From assembly GCF_014645695.1 (NCBI RefSeq), contig NZ_BMMF01000008.1, positions 204,731-268,730 of the forward strand: 64,000 bases of DNA. Direction: 5' to 3'. Below the pieces are notes generated by a model. It was not told where the DNA came from. It saw only the letters and a program-made list of their open reading frames with translations, and did no database searches. This DNA is from Salinarimonas ramus. Lineage in GTDB: Bacteria; Pseudomonadota; Alphaproteobacteria; Rhizobiales; Beijerinckiaceae. Positions within the stretch are counted from its first letter, which is position 1. Each line of letters begins with the position of its first letter. Below, piece after piece: positions 44,661 through 53,133 of this stretch. The position numbers and the translations under genes are program-made.

Positions 44661-45602
44661 TCACTCCCGCGGGCGGCCGAAATCCGGTGCCGGGGCGTCC
44701 TGCCCCTCCGAGACGATGCCGCGGCGGATGGCGCGGGTGCGCGTGAAGAGCGCGTGCAGCGTCTCGCCGTCGTCCCAGCGGATGGCGCGGGCGAGGGCCG
44801 AGAGGTCCTCGTTGAAGCGCTGGAGCATCTCGAGCACCGCTTCCTTGTTGTTGAGGAAGACGTCGCGCCACATGGTCGGATCGGAAGCGGCGATGCGGGT
44901 GAAGTCGCGAAAGCCGCCGGCGGAGAACTTGATCACCTCCGAGCGCGTCACCTCCTCGAGATCCGCCGCCGTGCCCACGATGTTGTAGGCGATGAGGTGG
45001 GGAACGTGGCTCGTGATGGCGAGCACGAGGTCGTGGTGGGGCGCCGACATGATCTCGACGGCCGAGCCCATCCCCTCCCAGAAGGCGCGCATCCGCTCCA
45101 CGGCGTCCGCCTCCACCCCGTAGGCGGGGGTGAGGATCGCCCAGCGCCCGGCGAAGAGCGTGGAGAAGCCGGCATCCGGGCCGGAATCCTCGGTTCCCGC
45201 CACGGGATGGGCCGGCACGAACTGCACGCCCTCGGGCAGATGCGGCTCCACCGCGGCCATCACCGCTCCCTTCACGGATCCGACGTCGGAGACGATCGCG
45301 CCCGGCTCGAGCACCGACCTCATCGCCTTCGCGACGGGTCCGCAGGCGCCCACCGGCACGCACAGGATCACGCAATCGGCCCCGCGCGCCGCATCCGCGA
45401 CGTCGGCGTAGACCCTGTCCGCGAGCCCGATCTCCTCGGCGCGGGCGCGCACCTCTGCATTGGAATCGGCGGCGACGATCTCCGTGGCGAGGTTCTGCCG
45501 GCGTGCGGCGCGGGCGATCGACGAGCCGATCAGCCCGAGCCCGACGAGCGCCAGCCGGCGGAAGATCGGCGCCTCCCGCGGCGGGCCGAGCCGCTCAGGC
45601 AT
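44661..45602 (-). CDS. tyrA: Prephenate/arogenate dehydrogenase family protein TyrA
   Basis: TyrA oxidatively decarboxylates prephenate or arogenate on the way to tyrosine. The 313 residues contain the NAD(P) motif [20 protein letters not shown], the catalytic region [19 protein letters not shown] and the helical dimerisation domain with [18 protein letters not shown]. The ATG at 45602 overlaps the end of hisC by 8 bp, indicating coupling. There is no C-terminal ACT domain, so feedback inhibition through ACT is not expected. Cyclohexadienyl specificity cannot be settled by eye. Confidence 0.93.
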   Translation of the reverse strand: MPERLGPPREAPIFRRLALVGLGLIGSSIARAARRQNLATEIVAADSNAEVRARAEEIGLADRVYADVADAARGADCVILCVPVGACGPVAKAMRSVLEPGAIVSDVGSVKGAVMAAVEPHLPEGVQFVPAHPVAGTEDSGPDAGFSTLFAGRWAILTPAYGVEADAVERMRAFWEGMGSAVEIMSAPHHDLVLAITSHVPHLIAYNIVGTAADLEEVTRSEVIKFSAGGFRDFTRIAASDPTMWRDVFLNNKEAVLEMLQRFNEDLSALARAIRWDDGETLHALFTRTRAIRRGIVSEGQDAPAPDFGRPRE

Positions 45603-46791
45603 CACGCGTCTCCGGAGCGCGCGCGTCGCCGCCCGCGAGGAAGTCCCGCAGCGCCGCGACGACGAGCTCGTTCGCCTCCGCCGTGCCGATGGACATGCGC
45701 AGCGCGTTCGGCAGCCCATAGCTCTCGATGCGCCGCACGACGAGGCCCCGCGCGGTGAGGAAGGCGTCCGCCTCCCTGGCCGTGCGGCCGGGCGTCGTCG
45801 GGAAGTGGATCATCAGGAAGTTGCCGACGCTCGGCGTCACGCCGAGGCCGAGCGCCTCGAACGCCGTCGTGAGCCGCTCCGCCCATTCTTCGTTGTGCGC
45901 CACCGACGCGGAGACGAAGGCCTCGTCCTCGATGGCGGCGACGCCGGCGGCGAGCGCCGCGGCGTTGACGTTGAAGGGCGGGCGGATGCGCTCGATGGTG
46001 TCGACCACGTGCGCGGGCGCCACCATCCAGCCCAGCCGCAGAGCCGCGAGGCCGTAGACCTTCGAGAAGGTGCGCGTCATCACCACGTTCTCGGCGGTGA
46101 GCGCGAGCTCGAGACCCGACGCGTAGTCGTTGCGTCGCACGTATTCCGCGTAGGCCGCATCGAGGACGAGCAGCACCCGCGGCGGCAGCGCCGCCTGCAG
46201 CCGGCGGATCTCGTCGAAGGGCAGGTAGGTGCCCGTGGGGTTGTTGGGGTTCGCGAGGAAGACGATGCGCGTGCGTTCGGTGACGCGCGCGAGGATGGCG
46301 TCGACGTCCGTCGTGTAGTCGCGCTCGGGCGCGACGACGGGCGTGCCGCCGGCGGTGAGGATGGCGATGCGGTAGACGAGGAAGCCGTGCTCGCTGAACA
46401 GGCCCTCGTCGCCCGGCCCGATATAGGCCTGCGCCAGCATCTCGAGGAGCTCGTCCGAGCCGTTGCCCACCACGATGCGCTTCGCGTCGAGGCCGTACTT
46501 GCGGGCGATCGCCGCGCGCAGCGCGCTCGCCGAGCCGTCGGGATAGACCGCGAGCCTGTCCATGGCGGCCTTCGCGGCGGCGATCGCCGCGGGCGAGGCG
46601 CCGAAGGGGTTCTCGTTGGAGGAGAGCTTGTGGGGCGTGACGCCGGGCGGCACCACGCTCTTGCCGGGCACGTAGGTCTCGATGGCGAGCACGCCGGGGC
46701 GCGGCTCGGGGCGGGCGAGCGGGCGCGGCGCTTCGAGCGAGGCGCCGATCGGGCCGAGCGCGGTGGTCTCCAGGACGGTGTTCGACGACAT
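45595..46791 (-). CDS. hisC: Histidinol-phosphate aminotransferase (possibly an aromatic aminotransferase)
   Basis: This is a PLP aminotransferase of fold type I, 398 residues. Signatures are [38 protein letters not shown] and the PLP lysine in [17 protein letters not shown]. HisC paralogues in alphaproteobacteria that lie between chorismate mutase and TyrA often transaminate prephenate or phenylpyruvate. The genomic context therefore favours an aromatic-acid role as well as, or instead of, histidine synthesis. The N-terminal 35 residues are extra to the E. coli enzyme. Confidence 0.9.
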   Translation of the reverse strand: MSSNTVLETTALGPIGASLEAPRPLARPEPRPGVLAIETYVPGKSVVPPGVTPHKLSSNENPFGASPAAIAAAKAAMDRLAVYPDGSASALRAAIARKYGLDAKRIVVGNGSDELLEMLAQAYIGPGDEGLFSEHGFLVYRIAILTAGGTPVVAPERDYTTDVDAILARVTERTRIVFLANPNNPTGTYLPFDEIRRLQAALPPRVLLVLDAAYAEYVRRNDYASGLELALTAENVVMTRTFSKVYGLAALRLGWMVAPAHVVDTIERIRPPFNVNAAALAAGVAAIEDEAFVSASVAHNEEWAERLTTAFEALGLGVTPSVGNFLMIHFPTTPGRTAREADAFLTARGLVVRRIESYGLPNALRMSIGTAEANELVVAALRDFLAGGDARAPETRDA

Positions 46792-46881
46792 GACGGCCTC
46801 GTGGCCCTATGGCGGAATGGACGATGCCCGGCGCCGGCCGGGCGCGCCCGTCCTAGCGCATCGCCGGCTCGATTTCACGTG

Positions 46882-47733
46882 CTAAGATATCGCGCCGTCC
46901 GCGAAGCGCATGCGCGCGGCGTGGCTCCCCACCTCGACGATCTCCGAGACCGGCGCGCGGCTCGCGTCGAGCGCGGCGACGAGGTCGCGCGGCTCGACGG
47001 CGCCGGGCACGGCGACGAGGGCGGAGAGCTCGCCCGCGAGCCCCGTCGTGCAGACGATCTCGCCGCCGAGCGTCGAGACCGCCTCAGCCGCGGCGTCGCG
47101 CCAGCGCTCGACGCGCACGGCGAAGAGCACCTCCTCGCGCACGGCGGCGTCGGCCAGCGGCTTCGAGACGACGTAGACCGGCGTGCCGGCGGGATGGCCG
47201 GGGCGCTCGATGAAGGGCAGGCGCGCGATGATCTTGGGCGCGCTCGCCCCGGCGAGATCCCGCCACCAGGGGCCGGCGGAGGCGCCCTGGTCGATGCGGA
47301 AGATTCCGAGATCGCCACGCGCCGCCGCCACCGCCGCGATCACGTCCCGCGCGCTCTCGTGGGGGACGTAGGGCACGGTGAAGCCGAAATGGAAGCGCGC
47401 CGAATCGCGCATGGGCGCATCGCCCCCCGACACGTCCGCATGGACGGCGTAGGGCGCCTGCACCCAGGTGAAGGTGCCGATGATCACCCGCCAGATCGAT
47501 TCCACCGTGTCGAGGGGCAGGATGCCGCGATGGCGCTCGGCGATGGCGCGCATCACGGCGCTCTCCCGGCCCGGCCGGAAGGCCGAGCCGGATTCGCTCG
47601 TCTTCTTGACCGCGATCAGCCGCTCGATGATCTCGCCGCGCTCGAGCAGCAGGGCGTGCATCTCGGCATCGAGCCGATCGATCTCCCCGCGCAGGGCGGC
47701 GAGATCGACGGGTGCGGCTTTCGGATCGGGCAT
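46882..47733 (-). CDS. Chorismate mutase with C-terminal prephenate dehydratase-like/ACT-like region
   Basis: The 283-residue protein has an N-terminal AroQ-type chorismate mutase (about 8-98). Residues matching the active site are R in AALRGEIDRLD, R in LLERGEIIERL, K in AVKKT and RES in RPGRESAV. The rest (about 105-283) is not a normal PheA dehydratase: the TRF/TRD dehydratase motif is not visible. Segments such as HFGFTVPYVPHESARDVIAA and LGIFRIDQG, with a final EVGSHAARMRF, look like a shortened PDT core plus a degenerate ACT-like end. The ATG at 47733 follows AGGAGACCCC. It leads the CM-hisC-tyrA operon (90-bp gap to hisC). Confidence 0.85.
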   Translation of the reverse strand: MPDPKAAPVDLAALRGEIDRLDAEMHALLLERGEIIERLIAVKKTSESGSAFRPGRESAVMRAIAERHRGILPLDTVESIWRVIIGTFTWVQAPYAVHADVSGGDAPMRDSARFHFGFTVPYVPHESARDVIAAVAAARGDLGIFRIDQGASAGPWWRDLAGASAPKIIARLPFIERPGHPAGTPVYVVSKPLADAAVREEVLFAVRVERWRDAAAEAVSTLGGEIVCTTGLAGELSALVAVPGAVEPRDLVAALDASRAPVSEIVEVGSHAARMRFADGAIS

Positions 47734-47803
47734 CGGGGTCTCCTGGCGCGGCGAAGTATGCGAGCCGTGCTCGTGTCGGCGCAAGCGCGCGGCTTCCCTA
47801 TCG

Positions 47804-49219
47804 TCATCTGCGCCCCACCGGCAACAGCCCCAGCCGCTCCCGACCGACCCAGCGCCACACCAGCAGCACCGCCGTGAGCGCGAGGCCGCCGGCGAGGCCG
47901 ATCCAGATGCCGACGCCTTCGAGGCCGGCCCAGAAGGCGAGGCCGGCGGCCAGCGGCAGGCCGAAGAGCCAGTAGCCCGTCAGCGCCATGAACATCGGGA
48001 TGCGCGTGTCGTGCAGCCCGCGCAGCATGCCCGCCGTCACCGCCTGCGCCCCGTCGACCACCTGGAACAGGCCGGCGAGGGCGAGGTAGGAGACCGCGAG
48101 GGCGACGACGGTCGCGTTCGCCGGGTCCGACACGTCGAGGAAGGCGGAGACGAGGAGGCGCGGCGCGAAGATCATCACGAGTGCCATGCACGCCATGAAG
48201 CCGACGCCCATGGCGAACGCTATCCAGCCGGCGCGCGTCACCGCCTCGCGGTCGCCCGCGCCGTAGGCGAGGCCGACGCGCACCGTCGCCGCCATGGAGA
48301 TGCCGAGCGGCACCATGAAGGAGAGCGACGCGATCTGGATGGCGATCTGGTGGGCGGCGAGCGCCTCCGTGGAGATCAGCCCCATGAGGAAGACCGCCGC
48401 GGAGAAGATCGTCACCTCGAAGAGCACGATGGCGGCGACCGGCAGCCCGAGCCGCCAGAGCTGGAAGAAACGCGGCCAGTCCGAGCGCCAGAAGCGCCCG
48501 AAGACGCGGTAGCGGCGCGCGCGCCGATCGGCGAGGACGAGGAGCGCCAGCGCCCCGAACAGGAAGACGTTGGTGAGCGTCGTCGCCCAGCCCGCGCCGA
48601 CGAGGCCGAGCGCGGGCGCGCCCCAATTGCCGAAGATCAGCGCCCAGTTCAGCGCGGCATTGACGCCGATCGCCAGGATACCCACCGCGAGCGCCAGGAG
48701 CGGACGCTCCAGGGCGGCGACGAAGTTGCGCAGGGTGAGGTAGAAATAGGCCGGCAGCAGGCACCACATCACGGCCCGGCAATAGTCCGCCGCCATGTCG
48801 GAGAGGACGGGATCCTGGCCGAGCCACTCGAGGACCGTGCGCGCGTTCCACAGCATCGCCCAGGCCGGCACGACGAGGACCACACCCGCCCAGAAGCCCT
48901 GGCGCACGGTGCGGCGCACCTCGCGCACCGCGTGGCGCTTGCGCCCGCGCTCGGCGGCGATCATCGCCGAGATGGCGCTGAAGAGGCCGACCCCCGCGAT
49001 GAAGCACACGAAGAGGAGGTTCGAGCCGAGCGCGCCCGCGGCCAGCGCCTCCGGCGAGAGCCAGGAGAGCATCAGCACGTCCGTCGCCTGCAGGGAGGTC
49101 TGCGCGACGTTGGTGAGAATCAGGGGCCAGGACAGGGCCAGCGTCGCGATCGCCTCGCGTCGCCACGCGGCCTGCCCCGACGGCGGCGCCGCGGTCAGCG
49201 CATCGGTGGCGGGGGGCAT
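47804..49219 (-). CDS. MATE family efflux transporter
   Basis: The 471-residue membrane protein has about twelve hydrophobic helices and the MATE topology. It starts LALSWPLILTNVAQTSLQAT, followed by VLMLSWLSPEALAAGALGSN, which is the NorM-like first repeat. The second half begins around FFQLWRLGLPVAAIVLFEVT. It exports cationic compounds with Na+ or H+. The gene lies 70 bp upstream of the chorismate mutase gene on the same strand and is probably a separate unit. Substrates are unknown. Confidence 0.93.
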   Translation of the reverse strand: MPPATDALTAAPPSGQAAWRREAIATLALSWPLILTNVAQTSLQATDVLMLSWLSPEALAAGALGSNLLFVCFIAGVGLFSAISAMIAAERGRKRHAVREVRRTVRQGFWAGVVLVVPAWAMLWNARTVLEWLGQDPVLSDMAADYCRAVMWCLLPAYFYLTLRNFVAALERPLLALAVGILAIGVNAALNWALIFGNWGAPALGLVGAGWATTLTNVFLFGALALLVLADRRARRYRVFGRFWRSDWPRFFQLWRLGLPVAAIVLFEVTIFSAAVFLMGLISTEALAAHQIAIQIASLSFMVPLGISMAATVRVGLAYGAGDREAVTRAGWIAFAMGVGFMACMALVMIFAPRLLVSAFLDVSDPANATVVALAVSYLALAGLFQVVDGAQAVTAGMLRGLHDTRIPMFMALTGYWLFGLPLAAGLAFWAGLEGVGIWIGLAGGLALTAVLLVWRWVGRERLGLLPVGRR

Positions 49220-49314
49220 GGGCTCGTCTTTCGAATGGACGGGCCTTGTACGCCCCCGCGCGGGCGCTGGCTACGATGATTTTCGCGAGCAGCGGCCGGC
49301 GCGCGCGCCGGCGC

Positions 49315-49920
49315 TCAGTAGAACGGGCGGCTCACCACCCAGAGGATCACGGCGTCGACGTCGCCGTAATTCTCGAAGCCATGGGGCAGCGTGCTCTCGA
49401 AGCAGAACGTGTCGCCAGGCCCGATGCGATAGCTGCGCATGCCGACGCGCAGGGTCAGCTCGCCGGCGAGCACATGGCCGACCTCCTCGCCGTCGTGGGA
49501 ATAGGGGTCGATCCCCGAGCCGCCGCCGGGCTCCACCGTCACGATCATCGCCTGGATGTTGGCGCCGTTGCGGCGCGTGAGCAGCTCCTTGCGCATGCCC
49601 TTGCCGGGGATCGCGAGGCTGCCGCGCTCGTACGGATGAACGACGACGTCGTCGCCTCCCCCGTCGAGCCCCTCGAACAGGCGCACCATGGGAAGGTCGA
49701 TCGCCGCGCAGACCTCGCGCAGGATCTTCAAGGACGGCGAGGCGATGCCGCGCTCGAGCTGGCTCAACGTCCCGATCGCCACGCCGGAGCGCGCGGCGAC
49801 GTCGCGCAGCGTGAGGCCGCGCGCGACCCGGTGCGCGCGGATCGATTCGCCCAGCCGCGTATCGGCATCGGTGGCGTCCGGTGCCGCGGGGTTCGGGGCA
49901 GAGTGTGAGACCGTGTTCAT
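49315..49920 (-). CDS. XRE-family HTH regulator with C-terminal cupin (PuuR-like)
   Basis: The 201-residue regulator has an XRE HTH (about residues 22-80: GESIRAHRVARGLTLRDVAA and ARSGVAIGTLSQLERGIASP). A cupin_2 domain follows (about 115-198, with SHDGEEVGHVLAGELTLRVG and FCFESTLPHGFENYG). This architecture is that of PuuR, the putrescine-utilisation repressor, and of related regulators whose cupin binds a small metabolite. It diverges from the TRAP-transporter operon, and an inverted repeat lies between them. It most likely represses that operon until its substrate or an intermediate is present; the ligand is unknown. Confidence 0.9.
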   Translation of the reverse strand: MNTVSHSAPNPAAPDATDADTRLGESIRAHRVARGLTLRDVAARSGVAIGTLSQLERGIASPSLKILREVCAAIDLPMVRLFEGLDGGGDDVVVHPYERGSLAIPGKGMRKELLTRRNGANIQAMIVTVEPGGGSGIDPYSHDGEEVGHVLAGELTLRVGMRSYRIGPGDTFCFESTLPHGFENYGDVDAVILWVVSRPFY

Positions 49921-49997
49921 ATTTTTGAACAGTCCTCGTCTTGTGCCAGGCTCGGTACCGTGGAATCCTGTGTTTGGCAACGGCATGCGCGCGTTAC

Positions 49998-50022
49998 CGT
50001 CCGTCGATCGCATCGAAGGACG
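49998..50022. promoter_or_regulatory. Inverted repeat, candidate operator of the HTH-cupin regulator
   Basis: Arms CGTCCGTCGAT (49998-50008) and ATCGAAGGACG (50012-50022) match 10 of 11 positions around CGC. The site sits between the divergent starts at 49920 and 50071, about 49 bp before the transporter gene. Confidence 0.5.
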
Positions 50023-50070
50023 GGGGCGCGTTTCAGCATAGTGAACAAACCAGCCAGAGGGAAAACCAGC

Positions 50071-51087
50071 ATGCGCGATCTCGAGCTCTCCCCCGAAGGC
50101 GGCATCACGCGACGCACGCTCCTCACCGGCGCGGGCGCGCTGGGCCTCCTCGCCCTCACGCCGGCGCGCCTGCGCGCGCAGGTCGGCGGCGGCCAGTATC
50201 TCTTCGGGTCCGCGACCCTCGGATCCACCGGCTACGTCATCATCGAAGGGCTCAGCACGATTATCAACCGTCATTCGGGCCTTCGCAGCTCGTCCCAGTC
50301 GACGTCCGGCGGCGCGGAGAACGTGGCGCTGATCGGCCAGGGCCTGCTCGATTTCGGCCAGAGCACGTCGGTCGACCTCGTCGCGGCCCGCGAGGGCGCG
50401 GCGCCCTACGGCACGCCCATCGATGTGCAGCAGATGTTCTGCTACACGACCTTCGCCCTGCCCCCGATCGTCCACGCCGACAGCGAGATCCGCACCTTCG
50501 AGGACCTGCGCGGCAAGCGCATCTCCCCCGGCGCCGCCGGCGGCACCACGGCCCAGTCCTGGCGGCTGATGTTCGAGGAGAGCGGCTTCGGCGACGAGGT
50601 GCGCTGGACCTTCGGCTCCTGGCGCGAGATCTACGACGGCTTCATGGCGGGCAACATCGACTGCATCCCCGCCATCCTCACGGCGCTTCGCCCCTCCCCC
50701 ATCGTGGTGGAGCTGACGACGAACTACCCGGTGCGCCCCGTCTCCTTCCCCGATGCGCTGATCTCCCGCGCCCAGGAGGAGAATCCCGGCATCATGCGCT
50801 TCGAGGTGACGCCGGAGACCTGGCCGCACCTCTCCGAGCCCGCGGTGGCGAGCGGCTCGTCGGGCATCCTCGCGGCGAACCCCAACGTCTCCCACGAGGC
50901 CGCCTACGAGATGACGAAGGCCGTCTTCGAGAACGTGGCGGACCTCCACGCCATCTCGAACGTGCTCACCAGCGTCAGGCTCGAGGACGCCACCCGCTAT
51001 CTCGTCCCCGGCGTGCCGGTGAATGCGGGCGCAGCCCAGTACTTCAAGGAACAGAACGTCTGGCGCGACGACCTGGTCGAAGGCTGA
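50071..51087 (+). CDS. TAXI family TRAP transporter solute-binding protein
   Basis: The 338-residue periplasmic receptor belongs to the TAXI subfamily of TRAP transporters. The N terminus GGITRRTLLTGAGALGLLAL has a twin-arginine pair (R14-R15) and a hydrophobic core, so Tat export is plausible. The mature domain has YLFGSATLGSTGYVIIEGL and DFGQSTSVDLVAAREG, typical TAXI motifs. TAXI receptors are known for glutamate, alpha-ketoglutarate-like or other small carboxylates. The ATG at 50071 follows AGAGGGAAAACC. It is the first gene of a five-gene plus-strand operon. Confidence 0.9.
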   Translation: MRDLELSPEGGITRRTLLTGAGALGLLALTPARLRAQVGGGQYLFGSATLGSTGYVIIEGLSTIINRHSGLRSSSQSTSGGAENVALIGQGLLDFGQSTSVDLVAAREGAAPYGTPIDVQQMFCYTTFALPPIVHADSEIRTFEDLRGKRISPGAAGGTTAQSWRLMFEESGFGDEVRWTFGSWREIYDGFMAGNIDCIPAILTALRPSPIVVELTTNYPVRPVSFPDALISRAQEENPGIMRFEVTPETWPHLSEPAVASGSSGILAANPNVSHEAAYEMTKAVFENVADLHAISNVLTSVRLEDATRYLVPGVPVNAGAAQYFKEQNVWRDDLVEG

Positions 51088-51123
51088 GCGCGAGAGATCC
51101 CGGATCGGGACGGAGGAGCGGAC

Positions 51124-53133
51124 ATGTCGGGCTTCCTGGCGCGGGCGGTGGGCCGCATCGAGCCGCGCTTTTCGGCGACGCCGCGCACGGCCGCGCTGCT
51201 CTGCGCGGTGGCGCTCTTCATGGCGCTCCTCCACGTCTGGCAGACGTGGGCCTTCGTCCTGCCGTCCGGGCAGTTCAAGAACATCCACCTCTGCCTCGCC
51301 CTCGTCGTGGGCTATCTCGCCCTCGCCAACGGGGACGCCGGCAAGGGGCGCACTCTGTCGAGCGGCATCGCGCTCGTGCTCGCGGCCGCGTGCTTCGTGC
51401 CGCTCCTCTACATCCACCTCGAATACGACGCGCTGGTCACCACGCGCCCGTTCTTCCCGAACGGCGCGGATCTCGCGGTCGCCTCGCTCCTCCTCGTCCT
51501 CGCCCTCGTCGCGGTCTGGCGCGAATGGGGGGCCTCGATCCCGATCATCGCCGCGCTCGCGATGCTCTACGCCTATTGGGGCAACCTGGTGCCGGGCTTC
51601 GCCAACCACGCCGGCATCGGGCTCCAGCGGCTGGTCGCGACGACGTCGATCCCGTACTTCCGCGGCCTGCTCGGCGGGCTCACCGAGGTCTCGGCTTCCA
51701 CGATCTTCCTGTTCATGCTGCTGGCCGGCCTGCTCAAGGCCACGGGCGGGCTCGACTACATCATGCGCGCCGCCTTCGGCCTCGTCGGCGGGCTGCGGGC
51801 CGGGCCGGCCCAGGCGGCGATCGTGTCCTCCGGCTTCTTCGGCAGCATCTCGGGCTCGATCATGGCGAACGTCGCCTCCACCGGCGCCTTCACCATCCCC
51901 CTGATGAAGCGCTCGGGCTTCAGCCCGCATTTCGCCGGCGCGGTGGAGGCCACGGCGTCGGCGGGCGGGCAGGTGACGCCGCCCAAGCTCGGGCTGACCG
52001 CCTTCCTCATCGTCGGCATCACCGGCATCTCGTATGCCGAGGTGATGGTCGCCACCGTCTTCCCCGCGATCCTGTTCTACGCCTTCCTCATGTGGGGCGT
52101 GCATCTGCGGGCGATCCGCGAGGGCATCGACGCCCGCGCCATGCGCGAGAGCGCGCGCGCCGACATCCCGATGATGGACATGTCGCTGCCGCGCGCGACG
52201 CTGCTCCACGCGCACCTGATCTTCAGCGTCGGCGTGCTCGTGGCGCTGCTGGTCGGCGGCATGCCGGCGGGCATGGCGGCGCTCTACGCCAACATCGCCA
52301 TCGTGGGCTCCGAGCTCGTCAAGCGCGTCGCGGTGGGCGCGGCCGGCCTGAACGGCCCGCGCAGCCCCGTTCGCGGGCTGACGGACGGGCTCGTCGTCGT
52401 CGCCCGCGGCCTGATCTACGGCGCACGCTCGGGCGCGTCGGTGGCGATCATCATCGCGGTGATCTCGATCATGGTCGAGTTCGTGGTGGTCACGGGCTTC
52501 GCCCAGAAGCTCTCCTACGCCATGCTCGAGATGTCGGGTGGGCGGCTGTGGCTGCTCCTGCCGCTCTCGGCGCTGGCCTGCCTCGCCTTCGGCATCGGCC
52601 TGCCGACCTCGGCCGCCTACATCCTCGTCGCGCTGCTGGGCGCGCCGGCGATGGTGCAGCTCGGCGTGCCGCTGCTCGCGGCCCACCTCTTCGTCTTCTA
52701 CTACGCCAACATGTCGGCGATCACGCCGCCCGTGGCGGTGGGCGCCCTCGTCGCCTCGAACATCGCGGGCGCGGGCTTCTGGAAGACCGCCTTCACGGCC
52801 TTGAGACTCGCCATACCGGGCTTCCTCCTGCCCTTCCTCTTCGTCGTCCAGCCGGGCATCATCGGCATCGACGTGGGCATCGCCGAGCAGCTCCTCCTCG
52901 TCGCCGTCGCCTTCGTGGCGCTGGTGGCGCTCAACAGCGCCATCGAGGGGCACCTGCTGGCGCCGCTCTCGATGATCGAGCGGGTGCTGCTGCTCCCCGC
53001 GGCCTTCGGTCTCCTCGATCCGGGCCGCATGACGGACGTGGCGGGGCTCGCCCTCTTCGCGGCGATCCTCGCGCGCCAGATCCTGATCGCGCGCCGCGAT
53101 CGCCGGCTGCCCACCCCGGAGCATTCCGCATGA
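51124..53133 (+). CDS. TRAP transporter permease, fused 4TM/12TM subunits (TAXI type)
   Basis: The 669-residue protein joins the small DctQ-like and large DctM-like membrane subunits, as in TAXI-type TRAP systems. The large subunit contains the family signatures GLVGGLRAGPAQAAIVSSGF, SISGSIMANVASTGAFTIPL and the ATASAGGQVTPPKLG segment with its conserved prolines. Roughly sixteen to eighteen hydrophobic helices are visible. It works with the binding protein at 50071 in Na+-driven uptake. Its stop overlaps the next ATG (ATGA at 53130-53133). Confidence 0.94.
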   Translation: MSGFLARAVGRIEPRFSATPRTAALLCAVALFMALLHVWQTWAFVLPSGQFKNIHLCLALVVGYLALANGDAGKGRTLSSGIALVLAAACFVPLLYIHLEYDALVTTRPFFPNGADLAVASLLLVLALVAVWREWGASIPIIAALAMLYAYWGNLVPGFANHAGIGLQRLVATTSIPYFRGLLGGLTEVSASTIFLFMLLAGLLKATGGLDYIMRAAFGLVGGLRAGPAQAAIVSSGFFGSISGSIMANVASTGAFTIPLMKRSGFSPHFAGAVEATASAGGQVTPPKLGLTAFLIVGITGISYAEVMVATVFPAILFYAFLMWGVHLRAIREGIDARAMRESARADIPMMDMSLPRATLLHAHLIFSVGVLVALLVGGMPAGMAALYANIAIVGSELVKRVAVGAAGLNGPRSPVRGLTDGLVVVARGLIYGARSGASVAIIIAVISIMVEFVVVTGFAQKLSYAMLEMSGGRLWLLLPLSALACLAFGIGLPTSAAYILVALLGAPAMVQLGVPLLAAHLFVFYYANMSAITPPVAVGALVASNIAGAGFWKTAFTALRLAIPGFLLPFLFVVQPGIIGIDVGIAEQLLLVAVAFVALVALNSAIEGHLLAPLSMIERVLLLPAAFGLLDPGRMTDVAGLALFAAILARQILIARRDRRLPTPEHSA

